Both the position numbers and the translations under genes were made by a program. A stretch of 64,000 nt of DNA from Parahoeflea alexandrii. GTDB lineage: Bacteria > Pseudomonadota > Alphaproteobacteria > Rhizobiales > Rhizobiaceae. Below the pieces are notes generated by a model. It did no database searches and was not told where the DNA came from. It saw only the letters and a program-made list of their open reading frames with translations. Within the stretch, counting starts at the first letter, position 1, and each line of letters begins with the position of its first letter. This document shows positions 36,504 through 45,258 of the stretch, piece after piece. The DNA lies in NCBI RefSeq assembly GCF_027214025.1, contig NZ_JAPWHB010000002.1, forward strand, positions 62,001 to 126,000, in the 5' to 3' direction.

Positions 36504-37541
36504 ATGCCAGCCATCAATTCCGTTCTCGACGCCATCGGCAATACCCCCTTGATCCGCCTCAAGGCGGCGTCGGAGGCGACTGGCTGCACCATCCTGGGCA
36601 AGGCGGAGTTCCTCAACCCGGGACAGTCGGTCAAGGACAGGGCCGCACTGGAGATCATCCGCGATGCCGAATCGCGCGGTCTGCTGCGCTCCGGCGGAAC
36701 CATCGTCGAGGGTACCGCCGGCAACACCGGCATCGGACTGGCGCTGGTCGCCCGCGCGCTCGGCTACAAGACCGTCATCGTCATTCCCGAAACCCAGAGC
36801 CAGGAAAAGAAGGACGCCCTGCGGCTGCTCGGCGCAGAACTGGTCGAGGTGCCCGCCGCCCCCTATCGCAATCCCAACAACTATGTCCGCCTCTCCGGCC
36901 GGCTGGCCGAGCAGATTGCCAAATCCGATCCCAACGGCGCGATCTGGGCCAACCAATTCGACAACGTCGCCAACCGCCAGGCGCACGTGAAGACCACCGC
37001 GCCGGAAATCTGGCGCGATACCGATGGCAAAGTCGATGGCTTCATCTGCGCGGTCGGCTCCGGCGGCACGCTGGCGGGCGTGGCCGAGGGGCTTCGCAGC
37101 AAGAACAAGTCCATCAAGGTCGGCCTTGCCGACCCCGATGGCGCGGCCCTCTACAATTTCTACACATCCGGAGAGATGACGTCTTCCGGCAGCTCGATCA
37201 CGGAAGGCATCGGCCAGGGACGGATCACCGCCAACCTGGAGGGGTTCACCCCTGACATGAGCTTCAACATCCCCGATTCCGAGGCGATCCCGCTGGTCTT
37301 CGACCTGCTTGAGCATGAAGGCCTCTGCCTCGGCGGCTCCTCGGGAATCAATGTCGCGGGCGCGATTCGCATGGCGCGCGAGATGGGACCCGGCCACACC
37401 ATCGTCACCATCCTTTGCGACTACGGCAACCGCTACCAGTCGAAGCTCTTTAATCCCGAGTTCCTTTCGTCGAAGGACCTGCCGGTCCCCGAATGGCTGA
37501 CCCGGGTGAGCGATCTTTCCATCCCCTATGTGAGTGAATAA
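36504..37541 (+). CDS. cysK: Cysteine synthase A
   Basis: PLP enzyme making cysteine from O-acetylserine and sulfide. The protein opens with SVLDAIGNTPLIRLK and carries the PLP lysine in NPGQSVKDRAA, the substrate loop EGTAGNTGIGL and the C-terminal CLGGSSGINVAGA block. The ATG at 36504 gives 345 residues, matching the long rhizobial CysK form; an upstream in-frame extension to 36366 has no family similarity. alaX follows five bases after the stop, so the two are in one operon. Confidence 0.94.
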   Translation: MPAINSVLDAIGNTPLIRLKAASEATGCTILGKAEFLNPGQSVKDRAALEIIRDAESRGLLRSGGTIVEGTAGNTGIGLALVARALGYKTVIVIPETQSQEKKDALRLLGAELVEVPAAPYRNPNNYVRLSGRLAEQIAKSDPNGAIWANQFDNVANRQAHVKTTAPEIWRDTDGKVDGFICAVGSGGTLAGVAEGLRSKNKSIKVGLADPDGAALYNFYTSGEMTSSGSSITEGIGQGRITANLEGFTPDMSFNIPDSEAIPLVFDLLEHEGLCLGGSSGINVAGAIRMAREMGPGHTIVTILCDYGNRYQSKLFNPEFLSSKDLPVPEWLTRVSDLSIPYVSE

Positions 37542-37546
37542 GTTCG

Positions 37547-38272
37547 ATGACCGCCCTTTTTCTTGAAGATGCCTACCTTTCCACTGCCGAAGCGCTGGTC
37601 ACCGGCGTTCGCGAGGATGGCGGCATCCAGCTCGACCAAACCTGTTTTTACGCGACCTCTGGCGGACAGCCGGGCGACACAGGATTCCTGGAGCGCGAGA
37701 ACGGCGACAGGATCGAGATTGCCGGAACGGTCACCGGCGATACCAAGGCGGAGATCATCCTGATCCCGGCGCCAGGCCAGCCGGCGCCTCAAGTGGGCGA
37801 AAAGCTGGTCCAGCATATCGACTGGGACCGGCGTTACCGGCTGATGCGCATGCACACCGCCTGCCATCTGCTTTCCGTGGTCTGCCCCTACCCCATCACC
37901 GGCGCCTCGGTGAGCGAAACCGACAGCCGCGTCGATTTCGACATGACCGACACCATCGACAAGGCCGAGGTGACGGCGAAGCTGATGGAACTGGTCAACG
38001 CCAATCATCCGGTCTTCCATCAGTGGATTTCGGAACAGGAGCTGGGGGCCAATCCAGATCTGGTCAAATCGAAGAATGTCCGCCCGCCGCGCGGTCAGGG
38101 ACGCATCCGCCTGGTCTGCATCGGCGAAGGCTCCTCGATCGACAGCCAGCCCTGCGGCGGCACCCATGTCGGAGAAACCGCGGAAGTCGGCGAGATCCAC
38201 ATCGGCAAGATCGAGAAGAAGGGCAAGGAAAACCGCCGCTTCCGCATCCGCTTCGGCCCGCTTCCCGATTGA
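37547..38272 (+). CDS. alaX: Alanyl-tRNA editing protein AlaX
   Basis: Free-standing editing domain that hydrolyses Ser- or Gly-tRNA-Ala. In 241 residues it has the N-terminal TSGGQPGDTG block (38-46), the zinc ligands His103 and His107 in HTACHLL, and Cys203/His207 in CGGTH, so all four zinc-site positions are present. It starts five bases after cysK. The operon link to cysteine synthesis is suggestive, because serine is both the precursor of cysteine and the main mischarging amino acid for AlaRS (inference). Confidence 0.9.
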   Translation: MTALFLEDAYLSTAEALVTGVREDGGIQLDQTCFYATSGGQPGDTGFLERENGDRIEIAGTVTGDTKAEIILIPAPGQPAPQVGEKLVQHIDWDRRYRLMRMHTACHLLSVVCPYPITGASVSETDSRVDFDMTDTIDKAEVTAKLMELVNANHPVFHQWISEQELGANPDLVKSKNVRPPRGQGRIRLVCIGEGSSIDSQPCGGTHVGETAEVGEIHIGKIEKKGKENRRFRIRFGPLPD

Positions 38273-38499
38273 TATTTGCGTTTGCCGTGCTGCCGGCCTT
38301 CGGTGAAGCATCCATATTCGCCCGCCAGTTCCGCAATAGGCACATTTCCGGACAATTTGAACCATCTCCTTGATGATGTATTAGGGGGCGGTGCGTAAGC
38401 ATTGGCGTGCGTTCGGCAGCACTCCGGCTTGCCGTGCGCGATCAATAGGCAGAACCGGCCGCCCGGGCCGGATTTCGCCATGCATGGAAGAGCGCCCTG

Positions 38500-38913
38500 A
38501 TGCCCTCGATCATCGGAACTTCATACCCCGTCTCCGCGATGGTGCCGAGCGTCATGCCCGCACCAACCTCAACTCCTGACAACAGGCAGGCGGTCCAGAA
38601 ACCCGACGGGGTTTCGTCGGCGGAACCCTCCCGCGTCCTCTCCGAGCGCGTCACCGCCTTTCTTTCCTCTGAACCGGCAGCCATGCCCAAGGGGCCTCGC
38701 CCCGATGGTCCGGCAGGCGGCGGCCAGGGCACTCGCAGCGCCTCGCCACGCGCGAACTCGGCAAGCACCGGGGCCGAAACGGCCCTGACACTGCCTGAGG
38801 AAACCGGGGCCGGGACGGAAGAGAGCGACGGTTCGACTTCCCAGACAGGGACCGGGACCGTCTCGATCCTGTTCGACGAAGCCAGGATCTATCGGCCCAC
38901 CTCCCTCTATTGA
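38500..38913 (+). CDS. Low-complexity Ser/Thr/Pro/Gly-rich hypothetical protein
   Basis: A 137-residue protein not recognised. It starts MPSIIGTSYPVSAMVPSV with GGAAGAG upstream, runs through a Pro/Ser/Thr/Gly/Ala-rich low-complexity middle, and ends with a more ordered-looking VSILFDEARIYRP. There is no signal peptide or membrane helix. Codon third positions are GC-rich like the neighbours, which supports coding. The opposite strand also has open frames here (for example 38651-39091), but those look like compositional shadows. Confidence 0.5.
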   Translation: MPSIIGTSYPVSAMVPSVMPAPTSTPDNRQAVQKPDGVSSAEPSRVLSERVTAFLSSEPAAMPKGPRPDGPAGGGQGTRSASPRANSASTGAETALTLPEETGAGTEESDGSTSQTGTGTVSILFDEARIYRPTSLY

Positions 38914-39089
38914 TCAGGGACACCCCCGGCACCTGAACACGGGCTGGCTCACGGCGCAGGTTTTTTGCCGATATCCCCGGCTGCGGGCTGCACCTGACAT
39001 TGCGATAGTCTTCGGCCATGGCGTAACATGCGAACCGATCCGGCGTCGACAGCCGGGCTTCCCGCCACGCTGCTTGCAAGGACATTGCC

Positions 39090-39953
39090 ATGACCGATCC
39101 CGCCGACCAGAGCCCGTTCGTGGTTTCCTTTGAGTGGCTGGCGCAGTCCCTGGGTCAGCCCGGCCTCAAGATCGTCGATGCCTCCTGGTATTTGCCGGCA
39201 CAAAACCGCGACAGTGCGGCCGAATATGCAGCGTCGCGCATTCCCGGCGCCGTCTTCTTCAACCAGGACGAGGTCGTGGACCCCGCTTCCGACCTGCCGC
39301 ACACGATTGCCGGTGAAGCCGATTTTGCCCGTTCCGCCGGAGCGCTCGGCCTGGCCGAAACCGACACGATCGTGGTCTATGACGGCCCGGGCATGTTCAC
39401 CGCGCCCCGGGTCTGGTGGCTGCTGCGCCTGTTCGGCGCGGCCAACACCTATGTGCTGGACGGTGGCTTCGATGCCTGGAAGGCACAGGGACTGCCGCTG
39501 GAAACCGGTACTCCGGCCACGCCGTCGCCAACTCGCTTCAATGCCGCGGTGAATTCCGGCGCGATCACCAGCTTCGAGCAGATGAGGTCGATTGTCGAAA
39601 GCCGCGCGTCCCAGATCGCCGACGCGCGCGGACTGGGCCGCTTTACCGGGGTCGAGCCCGAACCGCGTCCGGGCATGCGCTCCGGCCATATGCCCGGTGC
39701 CCGCAACGTGCCCTTCGCCAGCCTGTCCGAAGGCGGCAAGCTGAAGCCGCTCGAAGAATTGCGCAGCGTGCTCGAGAACGCGGGACTTGATCTCGAAAAA
39801 CCGGTCGTCACCACCTGCGGTTCCGGCGTGACCGCGGCGGTGATCAGCCTGGCGCTGCAGTCCATCGGGCATCGCGACAACACGCTTTACGACGGGTCCT
39901 GGTCCGAGTGGGGCGGCCGAGATGACACGCCTATCGACACCGGAGAAGCTTGA
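39090..39953 (+). CDS. sseA: 3-mercaptopyruvate sulfurtransferase (rhodanese family)
   Basis: Transfers sulfur from 3-mercaptopyruvate to thiophilic acceptors. Two rhodanese domains (about 10-140 and 155-285) are seen; the catalytic Cys243 is in the loop CGSGVTA, the form typical of mercaptopyruvate enzymes. VYDGPGMFTAPRVWWLLRLFG in the first domain and DGSWSEWG at the C-terminus are family blocks. Length 287 is normal. It is followed at once by a GNAT gene. Confidence 0.93.
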   Translation: MTDPADQSPFVVSFEWLAQSLGQPGLKIVDASWYLPAQNRDSAAEYAASRIPGAVFFNQDEVVDPASDLPHTIAGEADFARSAGALGLAETDTIVVYDGPGMFTAPRVWWLLRLFGAANTYVLDGGFDAWKAQGLPLETGTPATPSPTRFNAAVNSGAITSFEQMRSIVESRASQIADARGLGRFTGVEPEPRPGMRSGHMPGARNVPFASLSEGGKLKPLEELRSVLENAGLDLEKPVVTTCGSGVTAAVISLALQSIGHRDNTLYDGSWSEWGGRDDTPIDTGEA

Positions 39954-39954
39954 G

Positions 39955-40536
39955 ATGGCCAAGGCAGCAAAACCGAAATCGCTCAAGGCGACAGTTACCC
40001 ATCTGGAGATGACCCGCAGGCCGCGTGCGATCACCCCCCTGCCCGTCAACCTGCATGCGACATTGATGAAGGCAACCAGCATCCCGCTGCATTTTTATCG
40101 CTATCTGCAGTGGCAGGTCGGCCGGGAATGGAACTGGGTTGCCCGGCTGCGCATGACCGACGAACATCTGTCGAAAATCGTGCATGCCAAAACCACCCGG
40201 ATCTTCGTGCTCAGCGTCGATGGCGCCCCGGCGGGATTTTTCGAGCTGGCCGATCTCGAGGAATCTACCGTCGAGCTGTCCTATTTCGGCCTCATGGGCC
40301 ATGTGCGCAAACGCGGGCTTGGCGAATGGATGCTTGGCCAGGCGCTGACCACCGCCTGGTCGACCACCCCTGCCCGGGTCATCGTCTCCACTAACACGCT
40401 CGATCACCCTGCCGCCCTGCCGCTCTACCAGAAGATGGGCTTCGAGCCGGTGAGCCAGAACCAGGCCATCATCCGGCCGCTGGCCGATGAGGAGATTCTG
40501 GCCCTGATGAAAGCCGAAAGCGAGATCACCGGCTGA
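39955..40536 (+). CDS. GNAT family N-acetyltransferase
   Basis: A 193-residue acetyltransferase. The acetyl-CoA loop is visible in VRKRGLGEWMLGQAL (a R-x-x-G-x-G/A type motif), preceded by ELSYFGLMGH and followed by STNTLDHPAALPLYQKMGFEPV. The ATG at 39955 is one base after the sseA stop with GGAG ten bases upstream; a frame opening at 39922 inside sseA is less likely. The substrate is unknown. Translational coupling to sseA is likely. Confidence 0.85.
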   Translation: MAKAAKPKSLKATVTHLEMTRRPRAITPLPVNLHATLMKATSIPLHFYRYLQWQVGREWNWVARLRMTDEHLSKIVHAKTTRIFVLSVDGAPAGFFELADLEESTVELSYFGLMGHVRKRGLGEWMLGQALTTAWSTTPARVIVSTNTLDHPAALPLYQKMGFEPVSQNQAIIRPLADEEILALMKAESEITG

Positions 40537-40606
40537 AATCGGGTGGCGCGCGGCCTATACCCGCCGCACAAGCTCGCATGATGTTAACCCACCATGCGAG
40601 GAAAAG

Positions 40607-41086
40607 ATGCCGTTCACATTCGAACCCATGGACGAGGCCACCGCCGCGCATTTCCGCTCCGGCGGCGCGGATTCCTATGGCAACGCGCCCGAGCGCCGTA
40701 TCTCCGATGGAGCCGGTGTTCCCTGCCGGCGCTGCATGCGGATGGTGGGCCGGGATGAACCCTTTCTGATCGTCGCCTGGCGGCCGTTTACCCGGCTGCA
40801 CGCCTATGCGGAAACCGGCCCGGTGTTCCTCCATGCCGACAACTGTACCCCCTGCAAGATCGAACCTGACGGGTTGCCGGATTTCCTGACAAGTCCGGAC
40901 TACATCCTGCGCGGCTATGATGCCGACGAGCGCATCGTCTATGGAACCGGCGGCGTGATTGCCCGCGACGCCATTCCGGCCCGTATCGAGGAATTGCTGG
41001 CAACAACGGCGGTCAAGGCCGTCCACATCCGCTCGTCACGCAACAATTGCTACCATTGCAAGGCGGTTCCGAGCGCGGAAGCCTGA
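40607..41086 (+). CDS. DUF1203 family protein
   Basis: A 159-residue DUF1203 protein, recognised by CRRCMRMVGRDEPFLIVAWRPF and by FLHADNCTPC in the middle. It has several Cys/His pairs (CRRC, HADNCTPC, NNCYHC) that could bind a metal. Ribosome site GAGGAAAAG precedes the ATG. Function is unknown. It is convergent with ald. Confidence 0.82.
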   Translation: MPFTFEPMDEATAAHFRSGGADSYGNAPERRISDGAGVPCRRCMRMVGRDEPFLIVAWRPFTRLHAYAETGPVFLHADNCTPCKIEPDGLPDFLTSPDYILRGYDADERIVYGTGGVIARDAIPARIEELLATTAVKAVHIRSSRNNCYHCKAVPSAEA

Positions 41087-41104
41087 GCCGGGCAGCCGCT
41101 CAAC

Positions 41105-41139
41105 AAAAAGCCCGCCCGCATGACATGATGCGGACGGGC
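41105..41139 (-). terminator. Rho-independent terminator of ald
   Basis: GCCCGtCCGCAT pairs with ATGCGGgCGGGC on the minus strand and runs into TTTTTGTTG, about 45 bp past the ald stop. Confidence 0.88.
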
Positions 41140-41181
41140 CGGGCCTGTGGACAAGCCCACGGAGCTTGATGGTGCGGGCGG

Positions 41182-42300
41182 TTATGCCACCTTAAGCACC
41201 TTGTCGAGATCGGCCAGCTCATAGCCGAGTGCATCGGCCACCGGACGGCTGGTAATACGGCCCTTGTGCACGTTAAGGCCCGCGCGCAGGTGCCGGTCTT
41301 CGGCAATCGCCTTGAGCCCCTTGTCGGCCAGCATCAGGCCATACTGCAGCGTCGCATTGTTGAGGGCGTGGGCCGAGGTGATCGGCACTGCGCCCGGCAT
41401 GTTGGCGACGCAGTAGTGAATCACACCGTCGACCTCGTAGGTCGGTTCCGCATGGGTGGTGGCGTGCGAGGTCTCGAAGCAGCCGCCCTGGTCGATGGCG
41501 ACATCGACGATCACCGAGCCCTTCTTCATGCCCGAGAGCATTTCGCGGGTAACGAGCTTGGGAGCCGCAGCGCCCGGGATCAGAACCGCGCCGACCACCA
41601 CGTCAGCCGAGAACACTTCTTCTTCCAGCGCCTCGATGGTCGAGTAACGGGTGTGAACCCGGCCGTTGAAGATATCGTCAAGCTGGCGCAGGCGCGGCAG
41701 CGAGCGGTCGAGGATGGTCACGTCGGCGCCAAGGCCGATGGCCATCTTGGCCGCATTCAGCCCGACCACGCCGCCGCCGATGACCGTGATCTTGGCAGGA
41801 AGCACGCCGGGAACGCCGCCCAGAAGAATGCCGCGGCCGCCATTGGCCTTCTGCAGCGAGGTGGCGCCGGCCTGGATCGCCAGACGTCCGGCGACTTCCG
41901 ACATCGGCGCCAGCAGCGGCAGGCCGCCGCGGTCATCGGTCACGGTCTCGTAGGCAACCGCCGTGCAACCCGATTCGATCAGACCCTTTGTCTGGTCCGG
42001 ATCCGGAGCCAGGTGCAGGTAGGTGTAGAGAAGCTGTCCGTCGCGCAGCTGCATCCATTCCGACGGCTGCGGCTCCTTCACCTTGACGACCATGTCCGAG
42101 CGCTCGAAGACTTCCCGTGCGCTGTCGACGATCCTGGCGCCGGCGGACTGATAGGCCGCGTCGTCCTCGCCAATGCCCATGCCTGCCTTGGTTTCGACAA
42201 TCACCTCGTGGCCATGCGCCACATATTCGCGCACCGCGCCGGGTGTCAGGCCGACGCGATACTCGTGGTTCTTGATTTCCTTGGGGCAGCCTACGCGCAT
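41182..42300 (-). CDS. ald: Alanine dehydrogenase
   Basis: Reversible NAD-dependent deamination of L-alanine to pyruvate. The 372-residue protein has substrate-binding Lys75 (VKVKEP) and catalytic His96 (TYLHLAPD), the nucleotide fold [15 protein letters not shown], and the block [12 protein letters not shown]. Length and start ([20 protein letters not shown]) match the family exactly. It is divergent from an Lrp-type regulator, the known ald-aldR arrangement in rhizobia, where the regulator activates ald in response to alanine. Confidence 0.96.
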   Translation of the reverse strand: MRVGCPKEIKNHEYRVGLTPGAVREYVAHGHEVIVETKAGMGIGEDDAAYQSAGARIVDSAREVFERSDMVVKVKEPQPSEWMQLRDGQLLYTYLHLAPDPDQTKGLIESGCTAVAYETVTDDRGGLPLLAPMSEVAGRLAIQAGATSLQKANGGRGILLGGVPGVLPAKITVIGGGVVGLNAAKMAIGLGADVTILDRSLPRLRQLDDIFNGRVHTRYSTIEALEEEVFSADVVVGAVLIPGAAAPKLVTREMLSGMKKGSVIVDVAIDQGGCFETSHATTHAEPTYEVDGVIHYCVANMPGAVPITSAHALNNATLQYGLMLADKGLKAIAEDRHLRAGLNVHKGRITSRPVADALGYELADLDKVLKVA

Positions 42301-42466
42301 TGACGTCTCCTCCGAGCGTTGACCGGCGATTCAAGCGCCAGGTCCGGTTTCAATGCAGCCAATTCAAACATTTGCGCCCTGAAATGTCCTTGCAAACTGG
42401 CCTTGTTCCGCCTGCCTCATTCGAATATTGTTGCACAAAATACATCTTTGTTCGGATTTTCTGCGC

Positions 42467-42931
42467 ATGAACCACCTTGATTCAATCGATACTACCATTC
42501 TCAGAACCCTTCAGAGCGAAGGCCGAATCTCAAATGCGGCATTGGCCGAACGGGTGGGCCTCTCGGCATCGGCCTGCTCCCGGCGGCTCGACATTCTGGA
42601 AAAATCCGGCGTCATCAAGGGCTACCACGCGCGATTGTCGCATAAGGCGCTCGACTACCGAATGATCGCGATCGTACACATTTCGCTGTCGGGCCAGTTC
42701 GCCAAGACGCTGGCCGAGTTCGAGGCGGCGGTGAAGCGCTGTCCCAATGTTCTGGTCTGCTACCTGATGAGCGGCGAGTATGACTATATCCTGCGCATCG
42801 CCGCGCGCGATCTCGAGGACTATGAGCGCATCCACCGCGACTGGCTGTCCGCCCTGCCCCACGTGGTCAAGATCAACTCCAGTTTCGCCCTTCGCGAGAT
42901 CATCGACCGCCCCAATGTCGGCCTTGCATGA
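42467..42931 (+). CDS. Lrp/AsnC-family regulator, probably of ald
   Basis: A 154-residue feast/famine regulator: N-terminal helix-turn-helix (SNAALAERVGLSASACSRRLDILEKSGVI) and a C-terminal RAM effector-binding domain (VSYLMSGEYDYILRIAARDLEDYE region). ATG 42467 gives the standard length; the frame extends upstream to 42428 without support. The 166-bp intergenic region shared with ald should contain its operator. By analogy with AldR/AlaR of rhizobia, it probably activates ald in response to alanine (inference). Confidence 0.9.
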   Translation: MNHLDSIDTTILRTLQSEGRISNAALAERVGLSASACSRRLDILEKSGVIKGYHARLSHKALDYRMIAIVHISLSGQFAKTLAEFEAAVKRCPNVLVCYLMSGEYDYILRIAARDLEDYERIHRDWLSALPHVVKINSSFALREIIDRPNVGLA

Positions 42932-42932
42932 T

Positions 42933-42953
42933 ACATGAGTATTTTACTCATGT
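42933..42953. promoter_or_regulatory. 21-bp operator-like palindrome upstream of the siderophore-interacting protein gene
   Basis: ACATGAGTA and TACTCATGT are perfect inverted repeats separated by TTT, about 60 bp before the ATG at 43012 and right after the regulator stop. An AT-rich stem followed by TTATTTT could also be a weak terminator, but the symmetry and spacing suit a dimeric repressor site. Confidence 0.6.
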
Positions 42954-43011
42954 TATTTTCTGAAAGACCTGCTAGACAGGCTCCCGAAGTTTGAACCCAA
43001 GGAGCGCTGAC

Positions 43012-43755
43012 ATGGCCCGGCCCGAACCAAGACAACTCGATGTGATCGCCAAGCGGCAGGTGACACCCAACATGCTCCGGGTCACGCTCGGCGGTCCCGG
43101 ACTGGCGGATTTCCCGGACGACCAGACCAGCGCCTATGTCAAACTCAGGCTGCCGGATCAGGCGGCCGGCCGCGACGTGGTCCGCACCTACACGGTTCGC
43201 TCGCACCGTTCCGATGAGATCGACGTCGACTTCGCCCTGCACGAGGAATGCGGCCCGGCTACGCTCTGGGCGATGAACACCCGGCCCGGAGACAGCATCA
43301 TGGTCGGCGGCCCGGGCCCGCGCAAGCTCGTCCATCCGGGCGCAGACTGGTACCTGCTGGTCGGAGACATGACCGCACTGCCGGCGATCTCCGGCAATCT
43401 CGAATTGCTTGCCGACACGGCAAGGGGAACAGCCGTGATCGAGGTCATGGATGAAGCGGATATCCAGGACCTTGAGAAGCCGCCGCATCTGAACATCGAG
43501 TGGGTGATCAATCCCCGGCCCGGTCACGACAGCGTTCCGCTGGTCGAACGGGTCCGGTCTGTCGCCTGGGCACCAGGCGCTGCCTCGGTCTGGGCGGCCT
43601 GCGAATTTACCAGCATGCGTCAATTGCGCGACTACTTCCGCACCGAGCGCGGCCTCTCCAGCGGCAATCTCTACATCTCCAGCTACTGGAAGGCGGGGCT
43701 GACCGAGGACAATCACAAGATCGCCAAGCGCGAGGATGCGAACGCCATGGCATGA
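43012..43755 (+). CDS. Siderophore-interacting protein (NfeF/ViuB family ferric reductase)
   Basis: A 247-residue FAD- and NAD(P)H-linked ferric-siderophore reductase of the SIP family. The flavin motif RTYTVR follows the N-terminal beta-barrel, and the C-terminal half has DWYLLVGDMTALPAI and VWAACEFTSMRQLR (nucleotide-binding half) and ends YWKAGLTEDNHK. ATG 43012 has a perfect AAGGAG seven bases upstream. It stands alone, preceded by a palindromic candidate operator and followed by a terminator, so it is probably an iron- or metal-regulated single gene. Confidence 0.9.
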   Translation: MARPEPRQLDVIAKRQVTPNMLRVTLGGPGLADFPDDQTSAYVKLRLPDQAAGRDVVRTYTVRSHRSDEIDVDFALHEECGPATLWAMNTRPGDSIMVGGPGPRKLVHPGADWYLLVGDMTALPAISGNLELLADTARGTAVIEVMDEADIQDLEKPPHLNIEWVINPRPGHDSVPLVERVRSVAWAPGAASVWAACEFTSMRQLRDYFRTERGLSSGNLYISSYWKAGLTEDNHKIAKREDANAMA

Positions 43756-43775
43756 GGACGCGATTGCCACAGACG

Positions 43776-43811
43776 GATCGACCGCCGAACAGTTCGGCGG
43801 TCGATCTTTAA
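43776..43811. terminator. Hairpin terminator between SIP and PRC-barrel genes
   Basis: GATCGACCGCCGAA pairs perfectly with TTCGGCGGTCGATC, followed by TTTA on the plus strand. It lies between two convergent genes and may work in both directions. Confidence 0.75.
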
Positions 43812-43874
43812 GTCAGGCTTCGGGTCTGGCGCAAAACACGGTGGTTTGAACGCCATGTATCGCTACCCGGTTGC

Positions 43875-44240
43875 TCAGCGCCAGTAAGGCGGGTTGCCGT
43901 AGTGGGCATACAGCCGCTCCTGGGTCGAGGGATTCCAGTCGTAATCTGAGCCTGCACGATATTTCGGCGCACCTTCCACCTGATCCTTGGTGACATCGGC
44001 GCGGTAGCCGCCCAGTTCCTCGTCATACTGCAGCTTTTCCCAAGGCAGCGGATAGTGATCGTCGCCAATGCCAAAGAAGCCTCCGAAGCTCAGCACGGCA
44101 TAGGTCACCTTGCCGCCAACCTTCTCTATCATGACTTTTTCAATCGAGCCGATGTGCTGCCCGGACCGGTCATAGACCTCGGTGCCTGCGACCTTGTCGC
44201 TGCCGATCACAGAAATTGTTTCCTTGGTGAGTGTGGACAT
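43875..44240 (-). CDS. PRC-barrel domain protein
   Basis: A 121-residue protein with one PRC-barrel (GSDKVAGTEVYDRSGQHIGSIEKVMIEKVGGKVTYAVLSFGG, then DDHYPLPWEKL). The barrel is a small binding module seen in photosynthetic reaction centre H subunits and RimM; stand-alone forms in rhizobia are of unknown function and often stress-related. ATG 44240 has AAGGAG seven bases upstream. The C-terminus is Tyr/Trp-rich and hydrophilic. Confidence 0.85.
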   Translation of the reverse strand: MSTLTKETISVIGSDKVAGTEVYDRSGQHIGSIEKVMIEKVGGKVTYAVLSFGGFFGIGDDHYPLPWEKLQYDEELGGYRADVTKDQVEGAPKYRAGSDYDWNPSTQERLYAHYGNPPYWR

Positions 44241-44554
44241 GCGTTTCTCCTTCAGGGTGACAGAAGCCATAGGGGTTCAATTGAGACCGACAGTTTGCGA
44301 GGCGTCCGACAAGCCTTTGCCCACGCTCCGGTCCTGATCGATCAACGCTGCAAGCCCCTCAGCGTTCCGAGATCCATTGTGAAATTTTCAAGGCATCCGG
44401 GCTGCAACGGAGCCGCATTTCAGCGCAACTTGATGGGCACTGCACGGCAGCCCGATGAGACAAATCGGACATCAAATGCCCGCTCGAAACCGGTTCGCAG
44501 CCGGTCCCTCGGATTGCTCCGCTGACGCCGGACAATGGAGTGAAGTGGGGAAGC
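44241..44554. other. Gap upstream of the PRC-barrel gene
   Basis: 314 bp with no convincing gene. Short open frames exist on both strands but none has a ribosome site plus recognisable protein features. It presumably holds the PRC-barrel gene promoter. Confidence 0.4.
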
Positions 44555-44758
44555 ATGTGCCTGTCGAAGAAACAGCTTGACCGGCGCGAGCGGATGGCAG
44601 AGATCGTGGCGCGCGCTGATCCGCTTCGACAGACCGAAGCCCGGCAGCGCTCGGCGCAGCTTGCACAGGCGTTCCAGCTTCCGGATCTTCGCATCAACCA
44701 ACATGCGACGGCAGACGGCCCACGAATTGTGATGCGAACGCACCGAAGGCCGGAATGA
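44555..44758 (+). CDS. Possible small basic hypothetical protein
   Basis: A 67-residue frame starting MCLSKKQLDRRERMAEIVARAD with GGGGAA before the ATG. Its third codon positions are GC-rich, as in neighbouring real genes, and residues 5-45 could form a charged helix. There is no known similarity and no membrane segment. Overlapping frames on the other strand are equally open, so it may be spurious. Confidence 0.35.
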   Translation: MCLSKKQLDRRERMAEIVARADPLRQTEARQRSAQLAQAFQLPDLRINQHATADGPRIVMRTHRRPE

Positions 44759-44778
44759 CAACCACCACGGGGACTAAG

Positions 44779-45147
44779 ATGAAACTTCTCTATTTAAGCG
44801 CCGCCCTGACTTTCGCTTCGCTCGTATCGGCAACAGGAGCCCTTGCTCAAACCGGATCCGAATGCGTGTTCACGATCCACAACGACACCGCAGAGAACAC
44901 CTTGACCGGCTTCTATACCAGTGAAGACGATGGCGCGACCTGGAGCGCCAACTGGATCGCCCGGAACATGAAGCCCGGCCAGTCCGCCGTCGCCGAATTC
45001 ACTGCCGACACCTGCGCCTGCGATCAGGTTTTCCAGGCCGGGTGGCTCGATGTGAACGGCGGCGAAACCCTGGACGAGGAGCACACGATCGACATCTGCG
45101 AAGCCAGCAACGTCTATCTCGGCGACAACGAAGTCAGCTTCGACTGA
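44779..45147 (+). CDS. Small secreted protein, unknown function
   Basis: A 122-residue protein with a clear Sec signal peptide (MKLLYLSAALTFASLVSATGALA, cleaved before QTGSE). The mature part has four cysteines (SECVF, TCACD, DICEA) and is acidic, with aromatic-rich phrases GFYTSEDDGATWSANWIAR and QAGWLDVNGGE suggesting a beta-sandwich. GGGGA precedes ATG 44779; an upstream in-frame ATG at 44755 would add eight residues. I recall conserved proteins of this type in rhizobia but know no function. A strong hairpin follows. Confidence 0.75.
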   Translation: MKLLYLSAALTFASLVSATGALAQTGSECVFTIHNDTAENTLTGFYTSEDDGATWSANWIARNMKPGQSAVAEFTADTCACDQVFQAGWLDVNGGETLDEEHTIDICEASNVYLGDNEVSFD

Positions 45148-45178
45148 CCCGTTGGCTCCTCACTGATCCGAAAGCAAT

Positions 45179-45210
45179 AGATGGCGCGGAATCGAAGATC
45201 CGCGCCATCT
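45179..45210. terminator. Hairpin between convergent genes
   Basis: AGATGGCGCGGA pairs perfectly with TCCGCGCCATCT over an 8-nt loop, between the small secreted protein gene and hlyU. No long U-tract is present on either side. Confidence 0.6.
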
Positions 45211-45258
45211 GGTAATTTGGCGTAGATTTGCCGAACTGTTAACGCAGTCCGTTGCGGC

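Noticed and set aside
38371-38398. CGTAA with TGATGA upstream, resembling the sigmaE-type signature
   Set aside because: The -35 differs at two positions and the spacer is 17 rather than 16, so I do not include it in the set.
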